A stretch of 64,000 nt of DNA from Rhodovulum adriaticum. GTDB taxonomy: Bacteria > Pseudomonadota > Alphaproteobacteria > Rhodobacterales > Rhodobacteraceae. The notes beneath the pieces are model-generated. The model was not told where the DNA came from. It made no database searches and saw only the letters and a program-made list of their open reading frames with translations. Location of the stretch: the NCBI RefSeq assembly GCF_004345735.1, contig NZ_SLXL01000010.1, forward strand, positions 50,388 to 114,387. The letters are read 5' to 3'. This document shows positions 18,236 to 27,191 of the stretch, one piece after another (the stretch's first letter is position 1; each line of letters begins with the position of its first letter). The position numbers were made by a program, and so were the translations under genes.

Positions 18236-18751
18236 ATGCAAACCTGTTCCCTGTGCGGCGCCGAGGGCGCGACCGATTACACCGTGGGCCCGCGCGAGGA
18301 CGTGATCGCGCTGTGCGACACCTGCCGCGCGGGGGTAGAACAGGCGCCGCAGGACGCCCCCCATTGGCAATGCCTGCACGAAGCGGTCTGGAGTACCGAA
18401 CCCGCGGTGCAGGTCGTCGCCTACCGGGTGCTGAAGCGGCTGGTCGGGGCGCCCTGGGCGCATGAGTTGCTGGAAATCGCCTATCTGGAACCGGACGTTC
18501 TGACCTGGGCCGAGGCGGGCCTGTCCGACGATCCCGAGGTGATCCACCGCGACACGAACGGCGCGGTGCTGGCGGCGGGCGATACCGTGACGTTGATCAA
18601 GGATCTGCCGGTCAAGGGCGCAGGCTTTACCGCCAAGCGCGGCACCGCGGTTCGCAACATCGCGCTGGTGCCCGACAACGCCGCCCATATCGAAGGCCGG
18701 GTCGAGGGCCAGCGCATCGTCATCCTGACCGAGTTCGTGAAGAAGTCGTAA
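18236..18751 (+). CDS. PhnA/YjdM-domain protein
   Basis: A 171-residue protein with an N-terminal zinc-ribbon (CSLCG at 4-8, CDTC at 31-34) and the C-terminal PhnA fold seen in HRDTNGAVLAAGDTVTLIKD, LPVKGAGFTAKRGT and VRNIALV. Despite the historical name, the family is not shown to take part in phosphonate use, and no phn genes are near. The N-terminal half is longer than in E. coli YjdM. It converges with the DNA ligase gene. Confidence 0.88.
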   Translation: MQTCSLCGAEGATDYTVGPREDVIALCDTCRAGVEQAPQDAPHWQCLHEAVWSTEPAVQVVAYRVLKRLVGAPWAHELLEIAYLEPDVLTWAEAGLSDDPEVIHRDTNGAVLAAGDTVTLIKDLPVKGAGFTAKRGTAVRNIALVPDNAAHIEGRVEGQRIVILTEFVKKS

Positions 18752-18778
18752 GGCCTGCCGGCCACCGGTGGGGCGGAT

Positions 18779-20371
18779 CTACCCCCACGCGGCCAGCATC
18801 GCGCGCAGATCGTCCAATGTGTTGGCCTCTGCCACCGGCTTGTCCCGCCGCCAGCGCGCCATGCGGGGGAAGCGCAGGGCAAGGCCGGATTTGTGGCGCG
18901 GGCTTTCCTGGATGCCTTCGAACGCGATTTCGAAGACATGCTCGGGCTTTACCTGCCGCACGGGGCCAAAGCGTTGCAGCGTATTGCGGCGCACCCACTG
19001 GGTGATTTCGCGGAATTCCGCATCCGTCAGCCCGGAATAGGCTTTGGTGAACGGCACCAGTTCCCCATCGTGCCAGACCGCAAAGGTGAAATCGGTATAA
19101 AGCGTCGCCCGCCGCCCGTGGCCGGCCTGGGCATAGATCATCACCGCGTCCACGCTTAGCGGATCCAGCTTCCATTTCCACCAGTCGCCCTTTTTCCGGC
19201 CTGACAGGTAGGGCGCATCGGCGCGTTTCAGCATGACGCCCTCGGCGCCGATGTCGCGCGCGCCGGACCGGGTTTCGGCCAGGGCCGCCCAATCGTCAAA
19301 GGGCAGCAGCGGCGACGGGCGGATCGGCGCATCGGCGGGCAGGGCGGCGATGATCGCGTTCAGCCGGGCGCGGCGATCCGACAGGGGGCGCTGGCGGATA
19401 TCCTGGCCGTCCTCCTCCAGTAGGTCATAGGCGGTGAACACCACCGGGGCCTCGGCCAGCAGTTTTTTCGGCACGCTTTTTCGCGTGATCCGCTTTTGAA
19501 GCGCGGCAAAGGGCAGGGGGCGGCCGTCCGCCCAGGCCAGGATCTCTCCATCCAGCGCGATGCCGGGGCGCAGGAAATCGCGGGCCGCCACCAGTTCGGG
19601 AAAACGGTCTGTCATCAACTCTTCGCCCCGCGACCAGACGAAATGATCGCCGCCCCGCACGATCAGTTGCCCGCGGATGCCGTCCCACTTGTATTCGGCC
19701 AGCCAGTTGGCTGGATCGCCCAGGGCATCGGGCGTGCCATCGACCTGGTAGGCCAGGTAGAACGGATAGGGGCGCGCCTGTTGCGCGGCCGGGTCGGGCG
19801 TCTCGATCAATCCGGCCCAGCTGGTGGTGGCGGGCGTCCAGTCGCCCATCAGGCGGTGGGCAAGCTCTGCCTCGTCAATTCCCGTGGCGCGGGACAGCGC
19901 GCGGGTCATCAGCTTTTGACTGACGCCGACGCGAAAACCCCCGGTCAGCAGCTTGTTGAACAGGAACCGCTCGGTCCGGTCCAGCCGGTCCCAGGCGGCC
20001 AGGATGCGGGCCTTGCGTTCGCTATCCTCCATGCCGGCAAGGGTTGCGATCTCGGCCATCCAGTCGGACAGGCTGGCCGTACTGGTGCCGCTGGGGTCGG
20101 GCAGAACCAGCGCGATGGTTTCGGCCAGATCGCCCACAACCGGATAGCATTCCTCGAACAGCCACAGCGGCAGGCCCGCCCGTTCCGCCGCCCATTCGCG
20201 CAGGCGCGTGGTCGTGACCGCGCGCCGGGGGCGGCGGCCCGACAGCAGCGCGACGGTCCATAACCTGTCATCCTCGGGGGCCTGGGTGAAATACGCGGCC
20301 AGCGCGTCGACCTTGGGGGTGATTTTCGTTGTGCGATCCAGCGCGGTGAACAGGGCGGCAAAGCGTTTCAT
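18779..20371 (-). CDS. ATP-dependent DNA ligase (ligase-associated repair cluster type)
   Basis: The ligase catalytic Lys is K228 in AEYKWDGIRGQ (motif I, KxDGxR). Nucleotidyltransferase motifs continue with LDGEILAW, FTAYDLLEE, EGVMLKR and KGDWWKWK, followed by an OB-fold. Residues 1-200 are the helical DNA-binding domain. The 530 residues match the bacterial ligase that accompanies a beta-CASP exonuclease, a DEXH helicase and a phosphoesterase. Here it overlaps the exonuclease by 4 bases, but the helicase and phosphoesterase are absent from the window. Confidence 0.93.
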   Translation of the reverse strand: MKRFAALFTALDRTTKITPKVDALAAYFTQAPEDDRLWTVALLSGRRPRRAVTTTRLREWAAERAGLPLWLFEECYPVVGDLAETIALVLPDPSGTSTASLSDWMAEIATLAGMEDSERKARILAAWDRLDRTERFLFNKLLTGGFRVGVSQKLMTRALSRATGIDEAELAHRLMGDWTPATTSWAGLIETPDPAAQQARPYPFYLAYQVDGTPDALGDPANWLAEYKWDGIRGQLIVRGGDHFVWSRGEELMTDRFPELVAARDFLRPGIALDGEILAWADGRPLPFAALQKRITRKSVPKKLLAEAPVVFTAYDLLEEDGQDIRQRPLSDRRARLNAIIAALPADAPIRPSPLLPFDDWAALAETRSGARDIGAEGVMLKRADAPYLSGRKKGDWWKWKLDPLSVDAVMIYAQAGHGRRATLYTDFTFAVWHDGELVPFTKAYSGLTDAEFREITQWVRRNTLQRFGPVRQVKPEHVFEIAFEGIQESPRHKSGLALRFPRMARWRRDKPVAEANTLDDLRAMLAAWG

Positions 20372-21375
20372 GGCTGATCCGTGGCCGTGTCCAGCGACTC
20401 GCCCTCATAGGCGGTTTCCACGATGTCGGCGTCATAGCCCTGTTCGGCCAGCCAGCGGCGAAAGACGGCGGTGTAGCCATGGGTAACAAACACCCGCTGC
20501 GCCCCGGTTTCCCGGATCGCCGCGTTCAGCCCGGTCCAATCCGCATGATCGGACAGCACGAAACCGCGATCCGCACCGCGCCGCCGCCGCACCCCGCGCA
20601 GGGCCATCCAGCCCGAGGCGATCCCGGTGGCAGCGGGGCCAAAGCGCCGCGCCCAGGGCCCCGCCAGCGCCGACGGCGGGGCAAGGACCAGCGCGCCCAT
20701 GTGCGCCTTGAGGTCCGTGTCGGGGGTGACAGGCACGGTCGCGGGCAGGGCGATGCCCTGGGCGCGCATCACGGCGCAGGTGGCCTCGACCGCGCCATGG
20801 GTCAGGATCGGGCCGATACCCGTATCCACGCCCGCCAGCAGGCGCTGTGCCTTGCCCAACGCATAGGCCCCCAGCAGGCTGAACCGGCCCTGGGCGGCAT
20901 TTTCGGCCCACCATGCGTTTATGTCGGTCATCACTTCCGCCTGCGGGCGCCAGCGAAAGATCGGCAGGCCGAAGGTGCATTCGCTGACGAAGGCGTGGCA
21001 GCGGATCGGTTCGAAGGGGTCGGACAGGCCGTCCTGTTCCAGCTTGTAATCGCCAGAGATCACCCAGACTTCGCCCCCGACCTCTATGCGGATCTGGGCA
21101 GAGCCGGGCACGTGCCCCGCGGGGTGAAAGGACACCTGCGCATCGCCGATCCGCCGTGTTTCGCCATAGGCGATGGTTTCCAATGGAATGTCGCCCAATC
21201 GATGCCGCATCACCGGCGCGGCGCTGGCGGTGGCCAGATAGCGGCGATGCCCAGGCCGGGCATGATCGGCATGGCCATGGGTAACCAGCGCGCGGTCCAC
21301 GGGCCGCCAGGGATCGACGAAGAAATCCCCCGCCGGACAGTAGATGCCGCGATCGGTGAAGCTCAGAACAGCCAT
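20368..21375 (-). CDS. ligase-associated metallo-beta-lactamase-fold exonuclease
   Basis: A 335-residue metallo-beta-lactamase/beta-CASP protein. The metal motif is THGHADHARPGH (residues about 33-44), with further ligands in HPAGHVPGSAQ and SGDYKLEQDG, and VFVTHGYTAVF near the C-terminus. Relatives are assigned to DNA end processing because of constant linkage to the ATP-dependent ligase. The stop overlaps the ligase ATG, so the two proteins are co-translated. It is upstream in the operon. Confidence 0.9.
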   Translation of the reverse strand: MAVLSFTDRGIYCPAGDFFVDPWRPVDRALVTHGHADHARPGHRRYLATASAAPVMRHRLGDIPLETIAYGETRRIGDAQVSFHPAGHVPGSAQIRIEVGGEVWVISGDYKLEQDGLSDPFEPIRCHAFVSECTFGLPIFRWRPQAEVMTDINAWWAENAAQGRFSLLGAYALGKAQRLLAGVDTGIGPILTHGAVEATCAVMRAQGIALPATVPVTPDTDLKAHMGALVLAPPSALAGPWARRFGPAATGIASGWMALRGVRRRRGADRGFVLSDHADWTGLNAAIRETGAQRVFVTHGYTAVFRRWLAEQGYDADIVETAYEGESLDTATDQP

Positions 21376-21417
21376 GCGGGCGAGTATAGGGCGCGGTGAC
21401 CGGGGGGCCAGAACCCC

Positions 21418-22365
21418 TCAGACTGGCTGGCGGGCATGGGCCAGGAAATGTTCCGCCGCCTGGTCGAAGACCCGGGCGCGAATCTCGGGGCGTTCCATCA
21501 TCACCTCGTGCCGGGCGCCCCGGATCAGTTCCAGCCGTCCTTCGGGCCAGTCATCCATTCGCACGCGGATCGCCTCGGGGCAGACGATGCGTTCATCGGT
21601 GCCCAGCCAGGTCAGCACCGGCAAATCGGGCACGGGGGCGCGGATCAACTGGCGGCTTTCGCGCAGCGCCTCGTGCAGCCAGGCCAGGCTGGGGCCGCTG
21701 ACCGCCAGTTCGGGATAGCGGGTCAGTTGGCGGCGCATATGGGCGAACATCTCTGGGTCCGTGGTCAGGTCGTTGCCCTCGAACGCATTGTCCAGCAACA
21801 CGCCATCGCCCGCCTTGCCGGGCGTGTAGCGCCCGCCCAGCCCCAGCGGTCGGCTGGCGGCGCTGAGGGTCCAGGCCACCGGGCGCAGAGCGGGCGCCAT
21901 CGAAATGCCCCACATAGGCGCGCTGAAGGCCGCTGCAGCCACATCCAGCCCCCGCATCAACGCGCGCAGGCCGATTGCCCCGCCCATGGAATGCCCCAGC
22001 AGGAAGAACGGCCGCGGCAGGCCCAGATCGCGCACAGCGGCCTGTACCGCGTCCACGTCGCACTGATAGGCGTCGAACCTGTCCACATGCCCCAGGCGCG
22101 CATCCCCGTGCAGCCGGTCGGCCAGCCCTTGCCCGCGCCAGTCCACCGCCACGGTGGCCAGCCCGCGGTCGCGGAAATCGCGCGCCGCCCGGCCGTATTT
22201 TTCAGCAAACTCGGTGCGCCCGCAGAAAAGCAGCACCGTTCCATCGGGCGCGTCGCGCCCCCACAGGGCAATGCGCAGGCGCACGCCATCGGCGGCCCGC
22301 AGCCAACGGGCGGTGCCGTCCGCCGGGCCGTCCGCGATGTCGCGATAAAGGGGGGCGGGTTCCAC
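21418..22365 (-). CDS. alpha/beta hydrolase (lysophospholipase-like)
   Basis: The catalytic Ser lies in the GHSMGGAIG nucleophile elbow (about residue 123), with the oxyanion region LLFCGRTEFAEKYGRAA and a late His in GARHEVMMERPE. There is no ATG in the expected place. A GTG at 22365 gives VEPAPLYRDIADGPADG, which begins where the family usually begins. The frame itself runs far upstream, antisense and out of family. The SCP2 gene ends 11 bases upstream, so the pair is likely one transcript. The substrate (monoacylglycerol or lysolipid) is inferred only. Confidence 0.85.
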   Translation of the reverse strand: MEPAPLYRDIADGPADGTARWLRAADGVRLRIALWGRDAPDGTVLLFCGRTEFAEKYGRAARDFRDRGLATVAVDWRGQGLADRLHGDARLGHVDRFDAYQCDVDAVQAAVRDLGLPRPFFLLGHSMGGAIGLRALMRGLDVAAAAFSAPMWGISMAPALRPVAWTLSAASRPLGLGGRYTPGKAGDGVLLDNAFEGNDLTTDPEMFAHMRRQLTRYPELAVSGPSLAWLHEALRESRQLIRAPVPDLPVLTWLGTDERIVCPEAIRVRMDDWPEGRLELIRGARHEVMMERPEIRARVFDQAAEHFLAHARQPV

Positions 22366-22376
22366 CGGGGCGCGGA

Positions 22377-22664
22377 TCAGGTAAAGATTTGCGCCAGGCG
22401 CATCGCCATGCCCATGTCGCCGTCGATCTTCAGCTTGCCGGACATGAAGGCGGCGGTCGGGTTCAGATCGCCCTCCAGCATGTCGCGGAACGTGTCCAGC
22501 GTCGCGCTGAGCGTCACGTCGGCGGCGTCGTCGCCCAGCCGCGCGCCTTCCGAATCGATCACGATGGCGCCCTCGTCCTCGATATCGAACTTGGCCACGC
22601 CGTCGATGCCGCCCTCGATCTTCTCGCGCAGCACCTCCAGGGCCTGTTCCATCATCTCGCTCAT
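22377..22664 (-). CDS. SCP2 sterol-carrier-domain protein
   Basis: A single 95-residue SCP2 domain (KFDIEDEGAIVIDSEG, ADVTLSATLDTFRDMLEGDLNPTAAFMSGKLKIDGDMGMAMRL). Family members bind lipids or acyl-CoA in a hydrophobic pocket. Its neighbour is a putative lipid hydrolase, which fits a lipid role. It is divergent from the TPR gene with only 38 bases between start codons. Confidence 0.92.
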   Translation of the reverse strand: MSEMMEQALEVLREKIEGGIDGVAKFDIEDEGAIVIDSEGARLGDDAADVTLSATLDTFRDMLEGDLNPTAAFMSGKLKIDGDMGMAMRLAQIFT

Positions 22665-22702
22665 GCTGTCTCCTCCGAAAATGTGAACGCGGGGCTGTCG
22701 CC

Positions 22703-23296
22703 ATGGCTGGTGTCCGCGCTATGCTGATACACGTTATGGGGATCAGTTTGCGACTTCTCAATCCTGTCGTTGCGGCATTTTGTGCCGCCCTGCCGCTTGC
22801 GACGCCGGTCTGGGCGGATGGGGGGCGCGCCGCAGAGCTGTTGCAGGAATTGCAGCGCCCCGACCTGCCGAACTGGCAACGCGTCGAAGAGGCACTGTGG
22901 GCAGAGTGGTCGAAATCGGGTTCGGCCACGGCCGATCTGCTGCTCAAACGCGGACGCGACGCGATCGAGGCCGAGGACTGGCCCAAGGCCATCGCACACC
23001 TGACCGCGCTGACCGATCACGCCCCCGATTTCGCCGAAGGGTTCAACGCCCGGGCGCTGGCCTATTTCAGGTCGGGTCTTTACGGGCCGGCAGTCGCAGA
23101 CCTGTCCCATGTGCTCACGCTCAACCCCGATCATTTCGGCGCGCTGACCGGGCTGGCCACCATCCTTGAGGAAACCGGGCGGCACGCCGCCGCGTTGCAG
23201 GCCTACCGCGCCGCCCGCGCTATACATCCCCACGATCCTGACCTAGAAGATGCCGTGAACCGGCTGGAACCCAAGGTGACCGGCCAGACGCTCTGA
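22703..23296 (+). CDS. exported TPR-repeat protein
   Basis: A 197-residue protein. An N-terminal hydrophobic segment (LLNPVVAAFCAALPLATPVWA) looks like a cleavable signal ending at VWA-DG. Residues about 75-185 hold three TPR units (AIEAEDWPKAIAHLTALTDHAPDFAEGFNARALAYF; then AVADLSHVLTLNP; then AALQAYRAARAIHP). Start is uncertain: ATGs at 22703, 22721 and 22736 all keep the signal. The role is likely a periplasmic scaffold. It is 22 bases before the helicase gene. Confidence 0.8.
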   Translation: MAGVRAMLIHVMGISLRLLNPVVAAFCAALPLATPVWADGGRAAELLQELQRPDLPNWQRVEEALWAEWSKSGSATADLLLKRGRDAIEAEDWPKAIAHLTALTDHAPDFAEGFNARALAYFRSGLYGPAVADLSHVLTLNPDHFGALTGLATILEETGRHAAALQAYRAARAIHPHDPDLEDAVNRLEPKVTGQTL

Positions 23297-23318
23297 GGCG
23301 CGGGCGAAGGGGCAGAGA

Positions 23319-26123
23319 ATGGCAAGCGAGGCGCGGATCACGGCGGTCCTCGGGCCCACCAATACCGGCAAGACCCACTATGCGATCGAGCGGATGCTGG
23401 CGCATCGGACCGGCGTGATCGGCCTGCCGCTGCGGTTGCTGGCGCGCGAGGTCTACGACCGCATCGTTGCCCTGCGCGGCCCCTCGGTCGTGGCCCTGGT
23501 CACCGGCGAAGAGCGGATCGTACCCGAGCGCACGCAATACTGGGTCTGCACGGTCGAGGCGATGCCGACCGGGCTGGGCGCGGATTTCCTGGCCGTGGAC
23601 GAGATCCAGCTTTGCGCCGATCCGGAACGCGGCCACGTGTTCACCGACCGGCTGCTGCATGCGCGGGGCTTGCACGAAACGCTGTTCCTGGGGGCGGCCA
23701 CGATGCGCGGGGCCATTGCGGCCCTGGTGCCCAAGGCGCGGTTCATGTGGCGGGAACGGTTTTCGACCCTGACCTACACCGGCGCGCGCAAGATCAGCCG
23801 CATGAAACCCCGCGCGGCCATCGTGGGGTTTTCCGTCGATACGGTCTACGCGAATGCCGAATTGATCCGCCGGCAAAAGGGCGGCTGCGCCGTGGTCATG
23901 GGTGCGCTGTCGCCCCGCACCCGCAACGCGCAGGTGGAGCTGTATCAGAACGGCGACGTGGATTACCTGGTGGCCACCGATGCCATCGGCATGGGGCTGA
24001 ACCTGGATATCCGGCATATCGCCTTTTCCAGCCTGGCGAAATTCGACGGGCGGCGCATGCGCCTGCTGGCCCCCAACGAACTGGCGCAGATCGCAGGGCG
24101 TGCGGGGCGGCATACGCAGGATGGCACCTTCGGCGTCACGGGCGAGGCGCCGCAGCTGGACCCCGAGGTTGCCGACGCGATCATGGACAGCCGCTTTGCC
24201 CCGATCCGCAAGTTGCAGTGGCGCAATTCGCGGCTGGATTTCGGCACGCCCGAGCGCTTGATTGCCGCGCTTGAGGCGCCGACCTCGGACGACTGGCTGG
24301 TTCGCGCGCGCGAGGCCGACGATCTGCATGCCTTGAAAACCCTGGCGGCCGATCCCGCGCTGCGCGACCGGCTGGGGGATGCGCGGGATGTGCGCCTGCT
24401 GTGGGATGTGTGCCGCATCCCCGATTTTCGCGGCATTTCCGCGGCTGAACATACGGGCATGCTGGAACGGATCTTCGGGTTCCTGCAGGAAACGGGGCAG
24501 GTGCCCGACGACTGGCTGGCCGGACAGGTGCGCCGGATCGACCGGACAGAAGGCGACATTGACACGCTGTCGAAACGCTTGGCCTATATCCGGACGTGGA
24601 CCTATGTCGCACAGCGAACGGGCTGGGTCGCGGACGAAGCCCATTGGCGCGGCGTGACCCGCGCGGTAGAAGACCGTCTGTCGGATGCGCTGCACGGTGC
24701 GCTGACGCAAAGATTTGTTGACCGGCGGACCAGTGTGCTGCTTCGCCGGTTGAAGCAGAAGGAGAGCCTTGTGGCCGAGGTGAACGACAAGGGTGAAGTG
24801 ACGGTCGAGGGGGAGTTCATCGGCCGGCTGGAAGGGTTCCGGTTTCGGCAGGATGCCTCTAGCAGCCCCGACGAGGCCAAGACCCTGCGCCAGGCGGCGC
24901 TGGTCGCGCTGGGGCCTGAATTCAACCTGCGCGCGGATCGTCTGTATAACGCCCCCGATACCGAACTGGATTACACCGAGCAGGGCGGCCTGATGTGGGG
25001 CGAACACTCGGTCGGCAAGCTGGTGGCCGGGGCCGATCCGCTGAAACCCACCGTCGCCGCCTTTGTCGACGACGAGGCCGGGCCGGAGGTCGCCGAAAAG
25101 GTGCGCCGCCGCCTGCAGCATTTCATCGACCGCAAGATCGCCACCCTGTTCGAGCCGCTGCTGAACCTGCAACGGGACGAGGCGCTGACCGGGCTGGCGC
25201 GCGGCTTCGGCTTTCAGATGGTCGAGGCGTTGGGCGTGCTGCCGCGCGAAAGCGTTGCCCAGGATGTCAAACAGCTGGATCAGGACGCGCGCGGCGCGCT
25301 GCGCAAGCATGGCATCCGCTTCGGGCAATATACCATCTTCATGCCCCTGCTGCTGAAACCCGCGCCGACCCGCCTGCGGCTGGTGCTGGATTCGCTGGCC
25401 CGTGGTCTGGACGAGTTTCCCGAAAGCCCGCCGCCGGGCCTGGTGACGATCCCCGTGACCGAGGGGCTGCCGCAGGACTATCATCGCCTGTCGGGCTACC
25501 GTGCCGCGGGCAGCCGCGCCATCCGCATCGACATGTTGGAGCGTCTGGCCGACCTGCTGCGCGCCGAGGACAGCCGCGGCGGGTTTGAGGCCAAGGCCGA
25601 CATGTTGTCGATCACCGGCATGACGCTGGATCAGTTCGCCGACCTGATGCAGGGCCTGGGCTACAAGGCAGAGCGGGGCGAACGCCCCAAGGTCAAGGCC
25701 GCGCCAGAGGCACCGGCGGATACCCCCGCCGAGGCAGAGCCCCCCGCCGAGGATGCCGCGCCGACGGAGACGGAAGCGGTTGAAGCCCCGGACGAGGCGC
25801 AAGAGGCCGAACAGGCCCCCGTGCCGACCGATGCGGACCAGCCCGCCGATGCCCCCGACACGGGCGAGGCCGCCCCGGAAATCGAGGTGTTCTATACCTT
25901 TACCTGGGCGCCCCGGCGCAAGGGCGGGGCCGCGCGTCCGCGCGGCGACCGTCCCCAGGGCAACAAGGGCAAGCCTCGCGGCAAACCGGGCGGCAAGCCC
26001 AAGGGCGGCCCGCGCCCCGACAAGGCCAAGAACTTCGAGGCCCGCCCGCCCCGCAAGGAAAAGCCGATCGACCCCGACAACCCCTTCGCCGCTGCGCTGA
26101 TGGGGCTGAAGGACAAGAAGTAG
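23319..26123 (+). CDS. Suv3-like ATP-dependent RNA/DNA helicase
   Basis: A superfamily 2 helicase of the mitochondrial SUV3 type. Walker A is GPTNTGKTHYA (residues 10-20), motif II is the unusual DEIQ (AVDEIQLCAD), and motif VI is QIAGRAGRH. The helicase core ends near residue 330; a helical region continues to about 790. The last 150 residues are disordered: a Glu/Pro/Ala-rich acid stretch, then FYTFTWAPRRK and a strongly basic Gly/Lys/Arg/Pro tail, as in RNA-binding proteins. At 934 residues it is longer than human SUV3. It is probably an RNA-turnover factor. The S4 gene starts 3 bases after it. Confidence 0.88.
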   Translation: MASEARITAVLGPTNTGKTHYAIERMLAHRTGVIGLPLRLLAREVYDRIVALRGPSVVALVTGEERIVPERTQYWVCTVEAMPTGLGADFLAVDEIQLCADPERGHVFTDRLLHARGLHETLFLGAATMRGAIAALVPKARFMWRERFSTLTYTGARKISRMKPRAAIVGFSVDTVYANAELIRRQKGGCAVVMGALSPRTRNAQVELYQNGDVDYLVATDAIGMGLNLDIRHIAFSSLAKFDGRRMRLLAPNELAQIAGRAGRHTQDGTFGVTGEAPQLDPEVADAIMDSRFAPIRKLQWRNSRLDFGTPERLIAALEAPTSDDWLVRAREADDLHALKTLAADPALRDRLGDARDVRLLWDVCRIPDFRGISAAEHTGMLERIFGFLQETGQVPDDWLAGQVRRIDRTEGDIDTLSKRLAYIRTWTYVAQRTGWVADEAHWRGVTRAVEDRLSDALHGALTQRFVDRRTSVLLRRLKQKESLVAEVNDKGEVTVEGEFIGRLEGFRFRQDASSSPDEAKTLRQAALVALGPEFNLRADRLYNAPDTELDYTEQGGLMWGEHSVGKLVAGADPLKPTVAAFVDDEAGPEVAEKVRRRLQHFIDRKIATLFEPLLNLQRDEALTGLARGFGFQMVEALGVLPRESVAQDVKQLDQDARGALRKHGIRFGQYTIFMPLLLKPAPTRLRLVLDSLARGLDEFPESPPPGLVTIPVTEGLPQDYHRLSGYRAAGSRAIRIDMLERLADLLRAEDSRGGFEAKADMLSITGMTLDQFADLMQGLGYKAERGERPKVKAAPEAPADTPAEAEPPAEDAAPTETEAVEAPDEAQEAEQAPVPTDADQPADAPDTGEAAPEIEVFYTFTWAPRRKGGAARPRGDRPQGNKGKPRGKPGGKPKGGPRPDKAKNFEARPPRKEKPIDPDNPFAAALMGLKDKK

Positions 26124-26126
26124 CGC

Positions 26127-26504
26127 GTGACCGACACGCCCGCCCCACGCATCCGCCTGGACAAGTGGCTGTGGCAGGCGCGTTTCTTCAAGACGCGGAC
26201 GCTGGCGGCCAAGGTCGTCGCCGGTGGCCATGTCCGCGTGAACGGGACCAAGACCGACAAGCCCGGCGCGCGGGTCGGCCCGGGCGATACGCTGACCTTT
26301 GCCCAGGGCCGCGATATCCGCGTGGTTCGCATCGTGGCGCCGGGCGAACGCCGCGGTCCCGCGCCCGAGGCGCGCACCCTTTACGATGACTTGACCCCGA
26401 TCAAGGACAAGCCGCCCCCCGCCCCCCGATACGAGGGCGGCGGCCGCCCCACCAAAAAGGCCCGCCGCGGGATCATGCGGGGCAACATACCGCCCTTTGA
26501 ATGA
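26127..26504 (+). CDS. S4-domain RNA-binding protein (HslR-like)
   Basis: A 125-residue protein starting at GTG 26127. The S4 fold covers residues about 8-70 (RIRLDKWLWQARFFKTRTLA, VAGGHVRVNGTK, VGPGDTLTF). The tail is basic and Pro/Arg-rich, as in Hsp15, which binds stalled 50S subunits with nascent-chain tRNA. With the helicase just 3 bases upstream the pair looks like an RNA-handling operon. Confidence 0.9.
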   Translation: MTDTPAPRIRLDKWLWQARFFKTRTLAAKVVAGGHVRVNGTKTDKPGARVGPGDTLTFAQGRDIRVVRIVAPGERRGPAPEARTLYDDLTPIKDKPPPAPRYEGGGRPTKKARRGIMRGNIPPFE

Positions 26505-26576
26505 GCATCCCGCCGCTTGAATGATCGAACGCCCTGATTTAGCTAGGGGCCAACACGCAAGAACGAGAGTCTGCAC

Positions 26577-26915
26577 ATGACCTACGTCGTTACCGACAAC
26601 TGCATCGCCTGCAAATATACCGACTGTGTCGAGGTCTGCCCCGTGGATTGCTTCTACGAGGGGGAGAACGCGCTGGTGATCCATCCTGACGAGTGTATCG
26701 ACTGCGGCGTGTGCGAACCGGAATGTCCCGCCGATGCCATCCGCCCGGATACCGAACCGGACATGGACGAGTGGGTGGAGTTCAACCGCAAATACGCCGA
26801 GATTTGGCCCAACATCGTGACCCGCAAGGATCCGCTTCCCGAGGCGGCCGAGCGCGACGGCGAGGCCGGCAAGCGCGACAAGTACTTCTCTGAGGCGCCG
26901 GGCGAAGGCGGCTGA
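26577..26915 (+). CDS. fdxA: seven-iron ferredoxin
   Basis: FdxA carries one [3Fe-4S] and one [4Fe-4S] cluster. The first motif is [17 protein letters not shown] (residues 9-25), where the standard second cluster ligand is replaced as in 3Fe ferredoxins; the second is [12 protein letters not shown] (40-51). The C-terminal extension to residue 112 matches the Azotobacter FdI type. It acts as a cytoplasmic electron carrier. It starts 72 bases after the S4 gene and ends before two terminator-like hairpins. CarD is next. Confidence 0.96.
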   Translation: MTYVVTDNCIACKYTDCVEVCPVDCFYEGENALVIHPDECIDCGVCEPECPADAIRPDTEPDMDEWVEFNRKYAEIWPNIVTRKDPLPEAAERDGEAGKRDKYFSEAPGEGG

Positions 26916-26983
26916 GCGATTCGCGCCCTCTGCCCGCTCTTCGGGCAGGAAAAGAAAAGTGGTCTCAAAGGGTTGACCTTGAG

Positions 26984-27019
26984 TCCGCCGGGTGGTGCTT
27001 TCCCCCGGCGGAATTTTCT
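26984..27019 (+). terminator. fdxA transcription terminator
   Basis: A 9-bp stem TCCGCCGGG/CCCGGCGGA with an 11-nt loop is followed by ATTTTCTGTT. It begins 69 bases after the fdxA stop. A weaker hairpin TGCCCG/CGGGCA (26931-26947) precedes it. Confidence 0.65.
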
Positions 27020-27059
27020 GTTATCTTTGCTTCATAAATGGCCGACCGAAACCTGACCG

Positions 27060-27096
27060 CCACCCGCAGTGCTGCTCGTCTGTGGAGTGGTTTTTT
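27060..27096 (+). terminator. second terminator or attenuator upstream of carD
   Basis: A 10-bp stem with one bulged A (27060-27069 with 27080-27090, 10-nt loop) is followed directly by TTTTTT (27091-27096). It lies 96 bases before the carD start. It may be a backup fdxA terminator, the end of a short RNA, or a leader attenuator of carD. Confidence 0.65.
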
Positions 27097-27191
27097 AGCG
27101 CCGTAGTGAACTTGGCCTCGGGTCCGCAGGATCCGAAGGGCAGGTTTCTCTTTGCGGGCGCTTGCCAGGGGTCCATGCGAGGAAGAACTGA

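Noticed and set aside
23220..26684. 1154-residue open frame on the minus strand opposite the helicase
   Set aside because: It is antisense to a gene with clear helicase motifs, has no recognisable domain, and long antisense frames are common in high-GC DNA.
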